This document shows, one piece after another, positions 42,377 to 55,603 of a stretch of DNA of 64,000 nucleotides. The position numbers were made by a program, and so were the translations under genes. The notes beneath the pieces are model-generated. The model worked only from the letters and a program-made list of their open reading frames with translations, ran no database searches and was not told the DNA's origin. Position 1 is the first letter of the stretch. Each line of letters begins with the position of its first letter. The DNA comes from Bin16 sp965206315 (lineage in GTDB: Bacteria; Chloroflexota; Dehalococcoidia; Lucifugimonadales; Australimonadaceae), in the NCBI GenBank assembly GCA_965206315.1, contig OZ242210.1, forward strand, positions 1,116,001-1,180,000. Direction: 5' to 3'.

Positions 42377-42447
42377 ACCGGCCAAGGGCCTTGTGCTAGC
42401 ATCGAACGTTGGCGTGACCGGCGGGAGCCGCATACTCTCGGGCCGGT
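42374..42447 (+). promoter_or_regulatory. Candidate ppdK promoter and leader hairpin
   Basis: TAGACC (42374-42379, overlapping the plsC stop) and TAGCAT (42397-42402) are 17 bases apart. The leader then has an imperfect hairpin with ACCGGC (42417-42422) pairing GCCGGT (42442-42447), 19 bases before the ATG. The -35 match is moderate. Confidence 0.4.
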
Positions 42448-42466
42448 TGCATGGGGGTTTCGGTAA

Positions 42467-45457
42467 ATGACGGCGACGGCGTCCGGGAAGATGGTGTACC
42501 GCCTCGCGGAAGGCGGCGCGGAGATGGTAAGTCTTCTCGGGGGGAAGGGAGCGCATGCGAGCGAGATGGCCCGCATCGGCGTTCCAGTGCCTCCGGGATT
42601 CGTAATCACGACAGAGACGTCGCTGGAGTATTTCCGGCAGGGCCGGCGCTTTCCGGACGGTCTGTGGGAAGAGATCGTCCGGCACGTCCACGTGCTGGAG
42701 GAGCAGACAGGACGCCGGTTCGGAGACGCGGGCAATCCACTGGTAGTCTCGGTCCGTTCGGGCGCTCCGGTCTCCATGCCGGGGATGATGGACACTATCC
42801 TCAACATGGGCGTGACGGACGCCACAGTGGTGGGGGTGGCGAAGATGATGGGCGACGAGCGCCCCGCGCTGGATGCCTTCCGGCGGCTGATCCAGGGCTT
42901 CGGCGACGTGGTGCTGGGCATCCCCAAGACCCGCTTCGAAACAGTGCTGGAAGCAGCGAAGGAACGCACGGGCGCAGAGTTCGACTACGAACTGCAGCCG
43001 GACGCGCTGCGGGAGCTCATCGGGGAGTTCAAGGAGATCATCCAGGAGGCGACCGGCGAGCCGCTCTCGGACGACCCCTGGGTGCTGCTGAAGGCGGCGG
43101 TGGAGGCGGTGTTCAACTCCTGGAACAACCCGCGCGCCATCACGTACCGCGAGTTCCAGGGCATCTCCCATGACATGGGCACCGCGTGCGTCATCATGGC
43201 GATGGTGTTCGGCAACCTGGGAGACGACAGCGGCACCGGTGTGCTCTTCTCCCGCAACCCCGGCAGCGGCGAGCGCGGGCTGTACGGCGAGTTCCTGCCG
43301 AACGCGCAGGGCGAAGACGTGGTAGCGGGCATACGCACTCCCCAGCGCATCCAGGCCCTGCGTACGGCGTGGCCGGAGATATACGACCAGATAGACGAAA
43401 CGGCGCGCCGGCTGGAAGCGCACTACAAGGACGTGCAGGACATCGAGTTCACGGTGGAGCGCGGGAAGCTGTACATCCTGCAGACGCGCTCCGCCAAGCG
43501 GACGGCGTCAGCGGCCGTGCGGATAGCGGTGGAACTGGCGGGGGAGGGCGTGCTCACCCAGGAGCAGGCACTCGGGCGCGTGGAAGCGGGAGAAGTCTCG
43601 GCTGTCCTGATGCCGCACTTCGTGGCAGAGGCGAAAGCTGCGGCGATCAAGGAAGGGCGTCTGCTGGCGGAGGGTGTTGGAGCATCCCCCGGAGCGGCGT
43701 CCGGCGTGGTGGTGATGGACCCGGACCGGGTTGCGGCGGTTGCGGAAGGCGGCCAGCGGGTGATCCTGGTGCGCCAGGAGACGAGCCCGGACGACGTGCA
43801 CGGCATCATCAAGGCGGACGGGGTGCTCACGAGCCGGGGCGGGATGACGAGCCACGCGGCGGTCGTCACACGAGGGCTGGGCAAACCGTGCGTAGTTGGG
43901 TGCGAGGAGTTGCGCTTCGAGGCGGACGGGCGGGCCACGGCGCGCGGGAAGTCCATCTCTGAAGGAGACGTCATCAGTCTCGACGGCGCAACGGGCGAGA
44001 TATTCGTCGGCGACGTTCAGGCGGTTGCCCCAAGGCCGGATGAACTGGCTGAGTTGAACACGCTGCTCGGCTGGGCGGACGGGGTCCGCCGGTTGCAAGT
44101 GTGGGCGAACGCGGACACTCCGGAGGACGCGCATCGCGCGCGAGCGAACGGTGCCGAGGGCATCGGCCTGTGCCGGACGGAGCACATGTTCTTCGCTGAG
44201 GAGCGCCTGCGGCACATCAGGCGTCTGCTGGCGATCGGGCCGGAGGCGTCGCAGTTGATACGCCGGGTAAGCGAACTGGAAGAGGCTCTGGAGACCGCGC
44301 CCGCTTCCGAACGCGAAGCCATGCGGCACCGGCTCGAGGAGGCGAAGGCGCAGTGCGACTCGTCCGAGGCGGTGCAGGGCTTCCACGCGGAGCTGGCCGA
44401 GCTCGAGCGCTTCCAGACCGAGGACTTCTACGGCATCTTCAAGGCGATGGAAGGCCTCCCTGTGGTGATCCGCCTGCTGGACGCCCCGCTGCACGAGTTC
44501 CTGCCGGACTACGGGGAGCTCATGCAGGAGGTCGGGGAACTGACGCGCCGCATCGAGGGCGACAACCGGGTGGATGCGTGGCTGATCAAGGGCCGCGACC
44601 TGGTTAACCGCTCTGCATCCGAGTTGGAGAAGCTCCCAGTTGGCAAGCGCGTGATGGACTGGCTCTCGGAGCGGGTGTCTCTCCCCCAGCAGGAGAATGA
44701 AGAGGTGTTGCGGGCGGAGTTGGAGGAGAAGGAGCGAACGCTCGAGCTCGTAGCGCGCCTGCGGGAGTCGAACCCGATGCTGGGACACCGTGGTTGCCGT
44801 GTGGGCCTGACGATGCCTGAGATATACGAGATGCAGGTGCGGGCTATCGTAACGGCGGGTTGCCGCCTGGCCAAGGAAGGCTCCCCGGTGCTGGCGGAGA
44901 TCATGATCCCCATCGTCTCGCACGTGAACGAACTGAAGTGGCTCCGGCCCCGCCTGCGAGCGGTCGCGAGCAAGACGCGCGAGGCGCTGGGGATATACGT
45001 GACTTACCTGTTCGGGACGATGATCGAGGTGCCCCGGGCGGCGCTCACGGCGGACGAGGTGGCAACTGAGGCGGAGTTCTTCTCGTTCGGCTCGAACGAC
45101 CTGACGCAGATGACGTTCGCGTTCAGCCGGGACGACGCGGAGAGCAAGTTCCTGAACCACTACGTCGAAACGGAGATACTCCCCCGCAACCCGTTCAACA
45201 CGCTCGATACCAACGGAGTGGGAAGGCTGATGCGGATGGCGACCGAGGCGGCACGCGAGGTTGACCCTGACTTCCCCATCGGTATCTGTGGCGAGCACGG
45301 CGGCGACCCTCGGAGCGTGGCATTCTGCAACGAGTTGGGACTGAACTACGTGAGTGCGTCGCCGTTCCGCGTTCCGGTGGCGCGTCTGGCTGCTGCGCAG
45401 AGTGCGCTGGGTCAGATAACAACGGGAGAAGGGTCGCAGCAGCCGCGTCTTTTGTGA
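42467..45457 (+). CDS. ppdK: Pyruvate, phosphate dikinase
   Basis: 996 residues, longer than the usual 870-900. The ATP-grasp domain starts YRLAEGGAEMVSLLGGKGAHASEMARIGVPVPPGFVIT. The swivelling domain carries the phosphohistidine H463 in GGMTSHAAVV, and the C-terminal TIM barrel has the catalytic C941 in GICGEHGGDP. Extra residues lie at about 585-648 and 690-764, both rich in Glu/Leu/Arg and likely coiled coil. It interconverts pyruvate, ATP and Pi with PEP, AMP and PPi, for gluconeogenesis or PPi-linked glycolysis. Stands alone between plsC and glnA. Confidence 0.95.
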   Translation: MTATASGKMVYRLAEGGAEMVSLLGGKGAHASEMARIGVPVPPGFVITTETSLEYFRQGRRFPDGLWEEIVRHVHVLEEQTGRRFGDAGNPLVVSVRSGAPVSMPGMMDTILNMGVTDATVVGVAKMMGDERPALDAFRRLIQGFGDVVLGIPKTRFETVLEAAKERTGAEFDYELQPDALRELIGEFKEIIQEATGEPLSDDPWVLLKAAVEAVFNSWNNPRAITYREFQGISHDMGTACVIMAMVFGNLGDDSGTGVLFSRNPGSGERGLYGEFLPNAQGEDVVAGIRTPQRIQALRTAWPEIYDQIDETARRLEAHYKDVQDIEFTVERGKLYILQTRSAKRTASAAVRIAVELAGEGVLTQEQALGRVEAGEVSAVLMPHFVAEAKAAAIKEGRLLAEGVGASPGAASGVVVMDPDRVAAVAEGGQRVILVRQETSPDDVHGIIKADGVLTSRGGMTSHAAVVTRGLGKPCVVGCEELRFEADGRATARGKSISEGDVISLDGATGEIFVGDVQAVAPRPDELAELNTLLGWADGVRRLQVWANADTPEDAHRARANGAEGIGLCRTEHMFFAEERLRHIRRLLAIGPEASQLIRRVSELEEALETAPASEREAMRHRLEEAKAQCDSSEAVQGFHAELAELERFQTEDFYGIFKAMEGLPVVIRLLDAPLHEFLPDYGELMQEVGELTRRIEGDNRVDAWLIKGRDLVNRSASELEKLPVGKRVMDWLSERVSLPQQENEEVLRAELEEKERTLELVARLRESNPMLGHRGCRVGLTMPEIYEMQVRAIVTAGCRLAKEGSPVLAEIMIPIVSHVNELKWLRPRLRAVASKTREALGIYVTYLFGTMIEVPRAALTADEVATEAEFFSFGSNDLTQMTFAFSRDDAESKFLNHYVETEILPRNPFNTLDTNGVGRLMRMATEAAREVDPDFPIGICGEHGGDPRSVAFCNELGLNYVSASPFRVPVARLAAAQSALGQITTGEGSQQPRLL

Positions 45458-45475
45458 CGTAGTTCACAACCGCTA

Positions 45476-45504
45476 TTGACGCTCACACCTCGGGACACTA
45501 CGAT
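45476..45504 (+). promoter_or_regulatory. glnA promoter
   Basis: TTGACG (45476-45481) and TACGAT (45499-45504) are 17 bases apart; the glnA ATG lies 78 bases beyond. Confidence 0.6.
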
Positions 45505-45515
45505 TGACGCACGTG

Positions 45516-45534
45516 CCGGGGTACCCTGCCCCGG
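45516..45534 (+). promoter_or_regulatory. GC hairpin in the glnA leader
   Basis: CCGGGG and CCCCGG pair around a seven-base loop, starting 11 bases after the -10 box, and are followed by TTTCGTATTT. It could be an attenuator in the glnA leader or the 3' terminator of ppdK. Confidence 0.45.
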
Positions 45535-45582
45535 TTTCGTATTTACCGCGCATCATCTGCTTGGTGTGGGAGGAGGCGGGCC

Positions 45583-46926
45583 ATGGCCATAGCCCGCGAC
45601 CACGAGGCGCGGCAGTACGTCCTCCGCACTGCCAAAGAGAACGACGTCAAGTTCATCCGCCTCTGGTTCACTGACATCCTGGGGACGCTCAAGGGGTTCG
45701 CTATCACTGAAGCGGAGCTCGAAGGAGCGTTGGAATACGGCATGGCCTTCGACGGCTCCACGGTGCAGGGTTTCGCACGCCGGGACGAGAGCGACATGGT
45801 TGCGATGCCCGACCCCACGACATTCTCGATCCTTCCCTGGCGCCCGCGCCAGAACGCAGTCGCGCGTATGTTCTGCGACGTGCTGCGTCCCTCCGGCGAG
45901 CCGTTCGAGGGAGACCCGCGCTACGTCCTGAAGGTGGCGCTGGAGCGCGCGGCGCAGCAGGGCTACGAGTTCCAGGTGGGTCCGGAGATGGAGCACTTCT
46001 ACCTGAAGTCTGCCGAGGAGCCGGAACCGCTCGACGCGGGCGGCTACTTCGACTTGACGACCACCCTGGACAAGGGCGCCGACCTGCGGCGGCAGACGGT
46101 GCTCTCGCTGGAAGAGATGGGCATTCCCGTGGAGTACAGCCACCACGAGGTGGCGCACGGCCAGCACGAGATCGACCTCCGCCACACGGACGCTCTCACG
46201 ATGGCCGACACGGTGATGACGTACCGCCAGGTGGTGAAGGAGGTGGCGATGGGCCAGCAGGTCTACGCCACGTTCATGCCCAAGCCGTTCGAGAACCAGA
46301 ACGGGAGCGGGATGCACATCAACATGTCGCTCTTCCAGGGCGGAGAGAACGCGTTCTACGACCCTGAGGCAGAGAACAAGCTCTCGGGCACAGGCCAGCA
46401 TTTCATCGCGGGGCTGCTGCGGCACGCGGGCGAGATAGCGTGCGTGTGCAACCAGTGGGTCAACTCCTACAAGCGGCTCACTCCCGGCTACGAGGCTCCG
46501 GTGTACGCGACCTGGGCGGGGGTCAACCGCTCGAACCTCGTCCGGGTTCCTGCGTATCGTCCCGGGAAGGAAGCATCGGTCCGGATCGAGTTCCGCCTGC
46601 CCGACCCGGCGTGCAACCCGTATCTTGCGTTCGCCGCCATCCTCACGGCGGGCCTCGCCGGAGTGCGGAACGCATACCCACTGGAGGGCCCCACAGAGGT
46701 GGATGTGGATGCCCTCTCGGAAGCTGAACGCTCGAAACTCGGGATCCGCCGTCTGCCCGGCAGCCTGTACGAGGCTCTCGAAGAGGCGGAGGGGAGCGCT
46801 GTGCTTCGGGAGGCGCTTGGCGAGCACACATTCAACTCGTTGATCGAGAACAAGCGTATCGAGTGGGAGGGTTACCGGTTCGCGGTCACCGACTACGAGA
46901 TGAAGCGGTACCTGCCCATCCTGTAA
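45583..46926 (+). CDS. glnA: Glutamine synthetase type I
   Basis: 447 residues. The N-terminal beta-grasp domain (VKFIRLWFTDILGTLKGFAI, FDGSTVQGFARRDESDMVAMPD) is followed by GPEMEHF, ENQNGSGMHINMSLF and NRSNLVRVPAYRPG, the metal, glutamate and ATP loops. Length and the C-terminal stretch RRLPGSLYEALEEAEGS fit the GSI-alpha group, which lacks the adenylylation tyrosine of enteric enzymes; regulation is then likely by feedback or expression. It makes glutamine from glutamate and ammonia, and faces the convergent gltBD genes. Confidence 0.96.
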   Translation: MAIARDHEARQYVLRTAKENDVKFIRLWFTDILGTLKGFAITEAELEGALEYGMAFDGSTVQGFARRDESDMVAMPDPTTFSILPWRPRQNAVARMFCDVLRPSGEPFEGDPRYVLKVALERAAQQGYEFQVGPEMEHFYLKSAEEPEPLDAGGYFDLTTTLDKGADLRRQTVLSLEEMGIPVEYSHHEVAHGQHEIDLRHTDALTMADTVMTYRQVVKEVAMGQQVYATFMPKPFENQNGSGMHINMSLFQGGENAFYDPEAENKLSGTGQHFIAGLLRHAGEIACVCNQWVNSYKRLTPGYEAPVYATWAGVNRSNLVRVPAYRPGKEASVRIEFRLPDPACNPYLAFAAILTAGLAGVRNAYPLEGPTEVDVDALSEAERSKLGIRRLPGSLYEALEEAEGSAVLREALGEHTFNSLIENKRIEWEGYRFAVTDYEMKRYLPIL

Positions 46927-46974
46927 GAGACGGCTACCCCTTTCATCCTCAGGGGCACGACCGACAAGCGGAAG

Positions 46975-48430
46975 CTACGCCCAGCTGCGCAGGTCCACGG
47001 ACGGGAGCGCTGTGGACCCCATGAGGTAGGTGTCGATTCCGTGGGCGGCCTGCCGCCCCTCTGCGATCGCCCACACGACGAGCGACTGGCCTCGCGCCAT
47101 GTCTCCTGCGGCGAACACTCCGGGCACGCTGGTCATCTTGGACACGTCTGTCTTGACGTTGCCTCGTCCGTCGAGCTCAACGCCAAGCTGCTCCAGCAGC
47201 CCCTCGTGCTGGGGGTGCAGGAAACCCAGCGCGAGCAGCACCAGCGACGCTTCCAACTCGAACTCGCTGCCGGGTATCTCGGTCATCGTGGGCCGGCCCG
47301 TCTGATCCGGCGGACCCCATTCGATGCGGGCAGCGTGGAGCCGCTCGACACGACCGTTGCTGCCCGACAGACGCTTCGTAAGGATGGAGTAGTCGCGGAC
47401 GCCGCCTTCCTCGTGGGCAGCGGAGCTGCGCAGGATGAGGGGCCACAGGGGCCACGGATTGTTCTCCGACCTCGACGCGGGTGGTTCCGGAAGGATCTCC
47501 CATTGCACGACCACCTCTGCACCCTGGCGGTGGGCGGTCCCCAGGCAGTCGGCTCCGGTGTCGCCGCCGCCCAGAATCATCACCCGCTTGCCCTCGGCTG
47601 TGATGCGCTGCTCGGGAGGCACTTCCTGGCCACGGTTGATCCTGTTCTGTTGCGTCAGGTAGTCAACTGCCAGGTGTACGCCCTCGAGCTCCTCACCCGG
47701 GACATTCAGCCGGCGAGCGATCGTCGAGCCGCCGGTCAGACAGACGGCGTCGTACTCGCGCCGCAGGTCGTCCGCGTGCACGTCCACGCCAACGTTGCAG
47801 CTGGTGCGGAACTCGATCCCCTCCGCGGCCATCAGTTCGACGCGTCGATCGACGACGCTCTTTTCCAGCTTGAAGTCGGGGATGCCGAGCGTGAGCAGCC
47901 CGCCCACGTACTCGTCACGCTCGAAAACCGTGACCAGATGCCCGGCCCGGTTCAGCTGGACGGCGGCGGCAAGGCCGGCGGGACCGGACCCAACGACCGC
48001 AACGCGCTTGCCGGTCCGCTTCTCGGGCGGATGCGGCACCATCCATCCCTCGTCGAAGCCGCGGTCCACGATGGCCTTTTCGATGTACTCGATCGTGACG
48101 GGCTCCTCGTTGATGGAGAGCACGCAGGAGGCCTCACAGGGCGCGGGGCATATCCGGCCCGTGAACTCGGGGAAATTGTTGGTTGCGTGCAGCGCCGCCA
48201 GTGCGTCCTGCCAGCGCCCCCTGTACACGAGATCGTTCCAGTCGGGGATGAGATTGCCCAGCGGACAACCCTTGTGGCAGAAAGGAAGCGCGCAGTTCAT
48301 GCAGCGCGCGGCCTGGGCCCGGGACTTGTCGTCAGACCACGCCTCGTAGATCTCGAGGTAGTCCTTCGTTCGCTCTCGGGCGGGCCGGCGCTCAGGGGGC
48401 TCGCGCTCGAATTCTAGAAAGCCGGTTACC

Positions 48431-48438
<8 letters not shown>
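46975..48438 (-). CDS. gltD: Glutamate synthase (NADPH) small subunit
   Basis: 487 residues, GTG start overlapping the gltB stop by 8 bases. N-terminal Cys clusters (CMNCALPFCHKGCP and CPAPCEASC) bind two [4Fe-4S] centres. VAVVGSGPAGLAAAVQLNRAGH is the FAD site and MILGGGDTGADCLGTAHRQGA the NADPH site; GVFAAGDMARGQSLVVWAIAEGRQAAHGID closes the FAD fold. It passes electrons from NADPH to GltB. It ends 48 bases from the convergent glnA; a weak CCCCT/AGGGG hairpin (46937-46955) lies in that gap. Confidence 0.96.
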
Positions 48439-52984
<4,546 letters not shown>

Positions 52985-53076
52985 CGATTACTCCTAGGCC
53001 TTTCAGCGGTGAACGCAAACAGTGCGCCTCTCCTCCTCTTGACGTGGAAGTCCAGAGGAAAAGAACGCTGCTCGAC

Positions 53077-53102
53077 CTTACAGGGTACGTGTACTGTGTA
53101 AG
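53077..53102. promoter_or_regulatory. 26-bp palindrome, candidate operator
   Basis: CTTACA...TGTAAG with inner GTAC...GTAC; 20 of 26 positions are symmetric. It is about 93 bases before the gltB start and 70-95 bases upstream of the trp -35 box, so it best suits control of gltB. Confidence 0.55.
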
Positions 53103-53171
53103 AGTAGCAGATTCCGCCGCGTGATAAAAGGGCGCTGTACTCGTTCGGTACGTTAGTGACAGTCCGCCGCG

Positions 53172-53201
53172 TTGACAGCCCCAGGCCCGCTGCCGGATAA
53201 T
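53172..53201 (+). promoter_or_regulatory. trp operon promoter
   Basis: TTGACA (53172-53177) and GATAAT (53196-53201) are 18 bases apart, placing the transcript start near 53208, directly before the T-box leader. Confidence 0.75.
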
Positions 53202-53207
53202 CACTCC

Positions 53208-53491
53208 AGTAAAGGCTGGGATGGGGAGTAGTACTCCTTCTGGCGGGGCTTCAGAGAGCCGGGATATGGTGAGAACCGGCGCCTGCGCGAAGGCCGAATG
53301 GACCCCTGAGCCTCGGTCCGAAACCTGCGACTGCAGGAGGTAGGCGCCGACGGGACCGCCCCGTTACAGGCGGACGGCATAACCCGCTTCACGGCGGCCG
53401 TGCCGGTAAGAGTCCCTTCGCCGCTGCGGAGGGAGAAGTAAGGGTGGCACCGCGGTAGCCCCGCCCCTTGTATGAGGAGCGGGGCTATTTT
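53208..53491 (+). ncRNA. T-box riboswitch, tRNA-Trp responsive
   Basis: Stem I starts with the GGGGAGTAGTACTCC region and shows the AGAGAG motif followed by the GCCGG...CCGGC stem (53251-53280). The specifier is GAATGGAC with UGG at 53299-53301, the tryptophan codon. The conserved T-box AGGGTGGCACCGCGG is at 53441-53455 and leads into a terminator. Uncharged tRNA-Trp pairs with UGG and, through its NCCA end, with the TGGC bulge, favouring the antiterminator so that trpE and downstream genes are read when tryptophan is short. Confidence 0.93.
53456..53491 (+). terminator. T-box controlled intrinsic terminator before trpE
   Basis: TAGCCCCGC (53456-53464) pairs with GCGGGGCTA (53479-53487), followed by TTTT. 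The left arm begins right after the T-box sequence, so terminator and antiterminator exclude one another. Confidence 0.9.
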
Positions 53492-53514
53492 CATGTCTAC
53501 GAGGGAAGTGAGCG

Positions 53515-55008
53515 ATGGCGGACTACGTTCCGACAAACGAAGAGTTCAAGCGTCTGGCGCAGGAGGGCTACAACCTGATCCCGGTCTACCGGGAGGTCGT
53601 GGCCGATATGGAGACGCCGGTGTCCGCGTACCTGAAGATCACGGGCGGCGGCGAGGGCGTGTCGTTCCTGCTGGAGAGCGTCGAAGGCGGCGAGCGGATG
53701 GCGCGCTTCAGCTTCATGGGCACGGAGCCCTACCGGGTGCTGCGGACGGGCGAGGGAGAACCGGATGGCCCCGGCGACCCGCTCCTCGCGGTCGAAGCGG
53801 AGTTGAACCGCTTCCGACCCGCGCAGGTGAGTGGGTTGCCGCGCTTCGTCGGTGGCGCAGTGGGCTATCTCTCCTACGAGACGGTGCACTACTTCGAGCC
53901 GTCGGCGACTATGGCGGAAAAAGACCCGCAGGGGCTGCCGGAGTCCATATTCCTCTTCACGGACTCGCTGCTCGTCTTCGACCACCTCCGGCACTGCATA
54001 CAAGTCGTCGCCACGGCGTATGTGGACGGTTCACCGGAGGAGGCGTACGCGCGCGCTACGCAGCGCGTGGATGAACTGGTGGAGCGCCTCGCGAGCCCGC
54101 TGCCTCGGCAGTCGCAGTTGGCCGGAGGCTCCACAGGGACACAGCACTCAAGTAGTTCCGGCACGGAGCACCTCGAGCACTCCAACAAGACGCCGGGCGA
54201 GTATCACGGAATGGTCGAGCGCTCCCGCGAGTACATCGTGGCGGGCGACATCATCCAGGTGGTGCCGTCGCAGCGGGTCGAGTTGCCGGTCGCGTCGAGC
54301 GCGTTCGACCTCTATCGCTCGCTGCGGGCGGTGAACCCGTCGCCGTACATGTATTACCTGTGGCTGGACGACTTCGCCATCGTGGGGGCGTCCCCGGAGA
54401 TGCTCGTTCGCGCGGAGGACGGCCTCGTCGAGACGCACCCCATCGCGGGCACGCGCCGTCGCGGGAAGGACGCCAGGGAAGATGAGGCGCTGGAACGGGA
54501 ACTTCTGGCGGACGAGAAGGAGTGTGCCGAACACGTGATGCTGCTCGACCTGGGGCGCAACGACATCGGACGCGTGAGCAAACCCGGCACGGTGCAGGTG
54601 ACGCAGATGCTGGAGGTGGAGCGGTACTCGCACGTGATGCACCTCGTCTCGCACGTCACGGGTGAGTTGCGTGACGACCGCTCGGTGTTCGACGCACTGC
54701 GGGCCTGCTTCCCGGCGGGCACGGTATCTGGCGCGCCGAAGATACGGGCGATGCAGATCATCTCGGAGCTGGAGCGCGAGCAGCGCGGCGTCTACGCGGG
54801 CGCGGTGGGCTACTTCAGCTTCTCCGGCAACATGGACACGGCCATCGCCATTCGCACGATGGTCGTGAAGGACGGCAAGGCGTACCTGCAGGCGGGCGGG
54901 GGCGTGGTGTTCGACTCGGACCCGGAGTCGGAGCGGATGGAGTCGTTCTACAAGATGAACGCGCTGCTGCGGGCGATCACGCAGGCGGACGCGGGACGCG
55001 GAACGTAG
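53515..55008 (+). CDS. trpE: Anthranilate synthase component I
   Basis: 497 residues. LLES at 52-55 and FSFMG belong to the tryptophan feedback site. The chorismate core has VVPSQRVELPVASS, GASPEMLVR, HPIAGTRRRGKDAREDEALERELLADEKECAEHVMLLDLGRND and GAPKIRAMQII. It makes anthranilate from chorismate and ammonia supplied by TrpG. It is the first structural gene after the T-box, 24 bases after the terminator, with a GAGGGAAG ribosome binding site. Confidence 0.97.
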   Translation: MADYVPTNEEFKRLAQEGYNLIPVYREVVADMETPVSAYLKITGGGEGVSFLLESVEGGERMARFSFMGTEPYRVLRTGEGEPDGPGDPLLAVEAELNRFRPAQVSGLPRFVGGAVGYLSYETVHYFEPSATMAEKDPQGLPESIFLFTDSLLVFDHLRHCIQVVATAYVDGSPEEAYARATQRVDELVERLASPLPRQSQLAGGSTGTQHSSSSGTEHLEHSNKTPGEYHGMVERSREYIVAGDIIQVVPSQRVELPVASSAFDLYRSLRAVNPSPYMYYLWLDDFAIVGASPEMLVRAEDGLVETHPIAGTRRRGKDAREDEALERELLADEKECAEHVMLLDLGRNDIGRVSKPGTVQVTQMLEVERYSHVMHLVSHVTGELRDDRSVFDALRACFPAGTVSGAPKIRAMQIISELEREQRGVYAGAVGYFSFSGNMDTAIAIRTMVVKDGKAYLQAGGGVVFDSDPESERMESFYKMNALLRAITQADAGRGT

Positions 55009-55033
55009 CCTTCGGAGCGCCGGGAGAACGCAG

Positions 55034-55603
55034 ATGCTGCTGCTCATCGACAACTACGACAGCTTCACCTACAACCTCTACCAGTTCCTGTGCGAGCTGG
55101 GAGCCGACGTGCACGTGGTGCGGAACGACGCCGTGACGCTGGACGAGATCGAGCAGATGGCGCCGGAGCGCATCGTCATCTCGCCGGGACCTTGCACGCC
55201 GGAAGAGGCGGGCATCTCAACGGACGTCATCAGGCGTTTCGGCGGGCGTACTCCCATCCTGGGCGTCTGCCTGGGGCACCAGTGTATCGGCGTGGCGTAC
55301 GGCGGCACCGTGAGCGGCGCGGGAGAGATAGTCCACGGTAAGATGAGCACGATCACGCACGACGGCAAGGGGGTCTTCGCTGGTCTGCCGAACCCGTTCC
55401 AGGGCATCCGCTACCACTCGCTCGCCATCGAGCCGGATGCCACGCCGGATGTGCTCGAAGTGACGGCTCACAGCGAGAGTGGGGTGATCATGGGTGTGCG
55501 GCACAAGGAGTTCGCCGTGGAGGGCATCCAGTTCCACCCGGAGTCCATCATGACGCAGAACGGCAAGGACCTGCTGCGGAACTTCCTGGAGGCAACCGCG
55601 TGA
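55034..55603 (+). CDS. trpG: Anthranilate synthase component II (glutamine amidotransferase)
   Basis: 189 residues. MLLLIDNYDSFTYNLYQFL opens the class I amidotransferase; the nucleophile is C79 in GVCLGHQCIG, with H168 and E170 in FHPESI. It hydrolyses glutamine and feeds ammonia to TrpE; in organisms without a separate pabA it may also serve PabB. It starts 25 bases after trpE and ends by a GTGA overlap with the next, unknown gene. Confidence 0.96.
   Translation: MLLLIDNYDSFTYNLYQFLCELGADVHVVRNDAVTLDEIEQMAPERIVISPGPCTPEEAGISTDVIRRFGGRTPILGVCLGHQCIGVAYGGTVSGAGEIVHGKMSTITHDGKGVFAGLPNPFQGIRYHSLAIEPDATPDVLEVTAHSESGVIMGVRHKEFAVEGIQFHPESIMTQNGKDLLRNFLEATA

Larger units (their letters stand above)
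52985..53514. other. 530-base divergent control region between gltB and trpE
   Basis: No protein gene is seen. From left to right: the gltB leader; an A+T-richer stretch with a 26-bp palindrome (53077-53102); the trp promoter (53172-53201); and a T-box leader ending in a terminator (to 53491). The gltB promoter was not identified with confidence. Confidence 0.7.
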
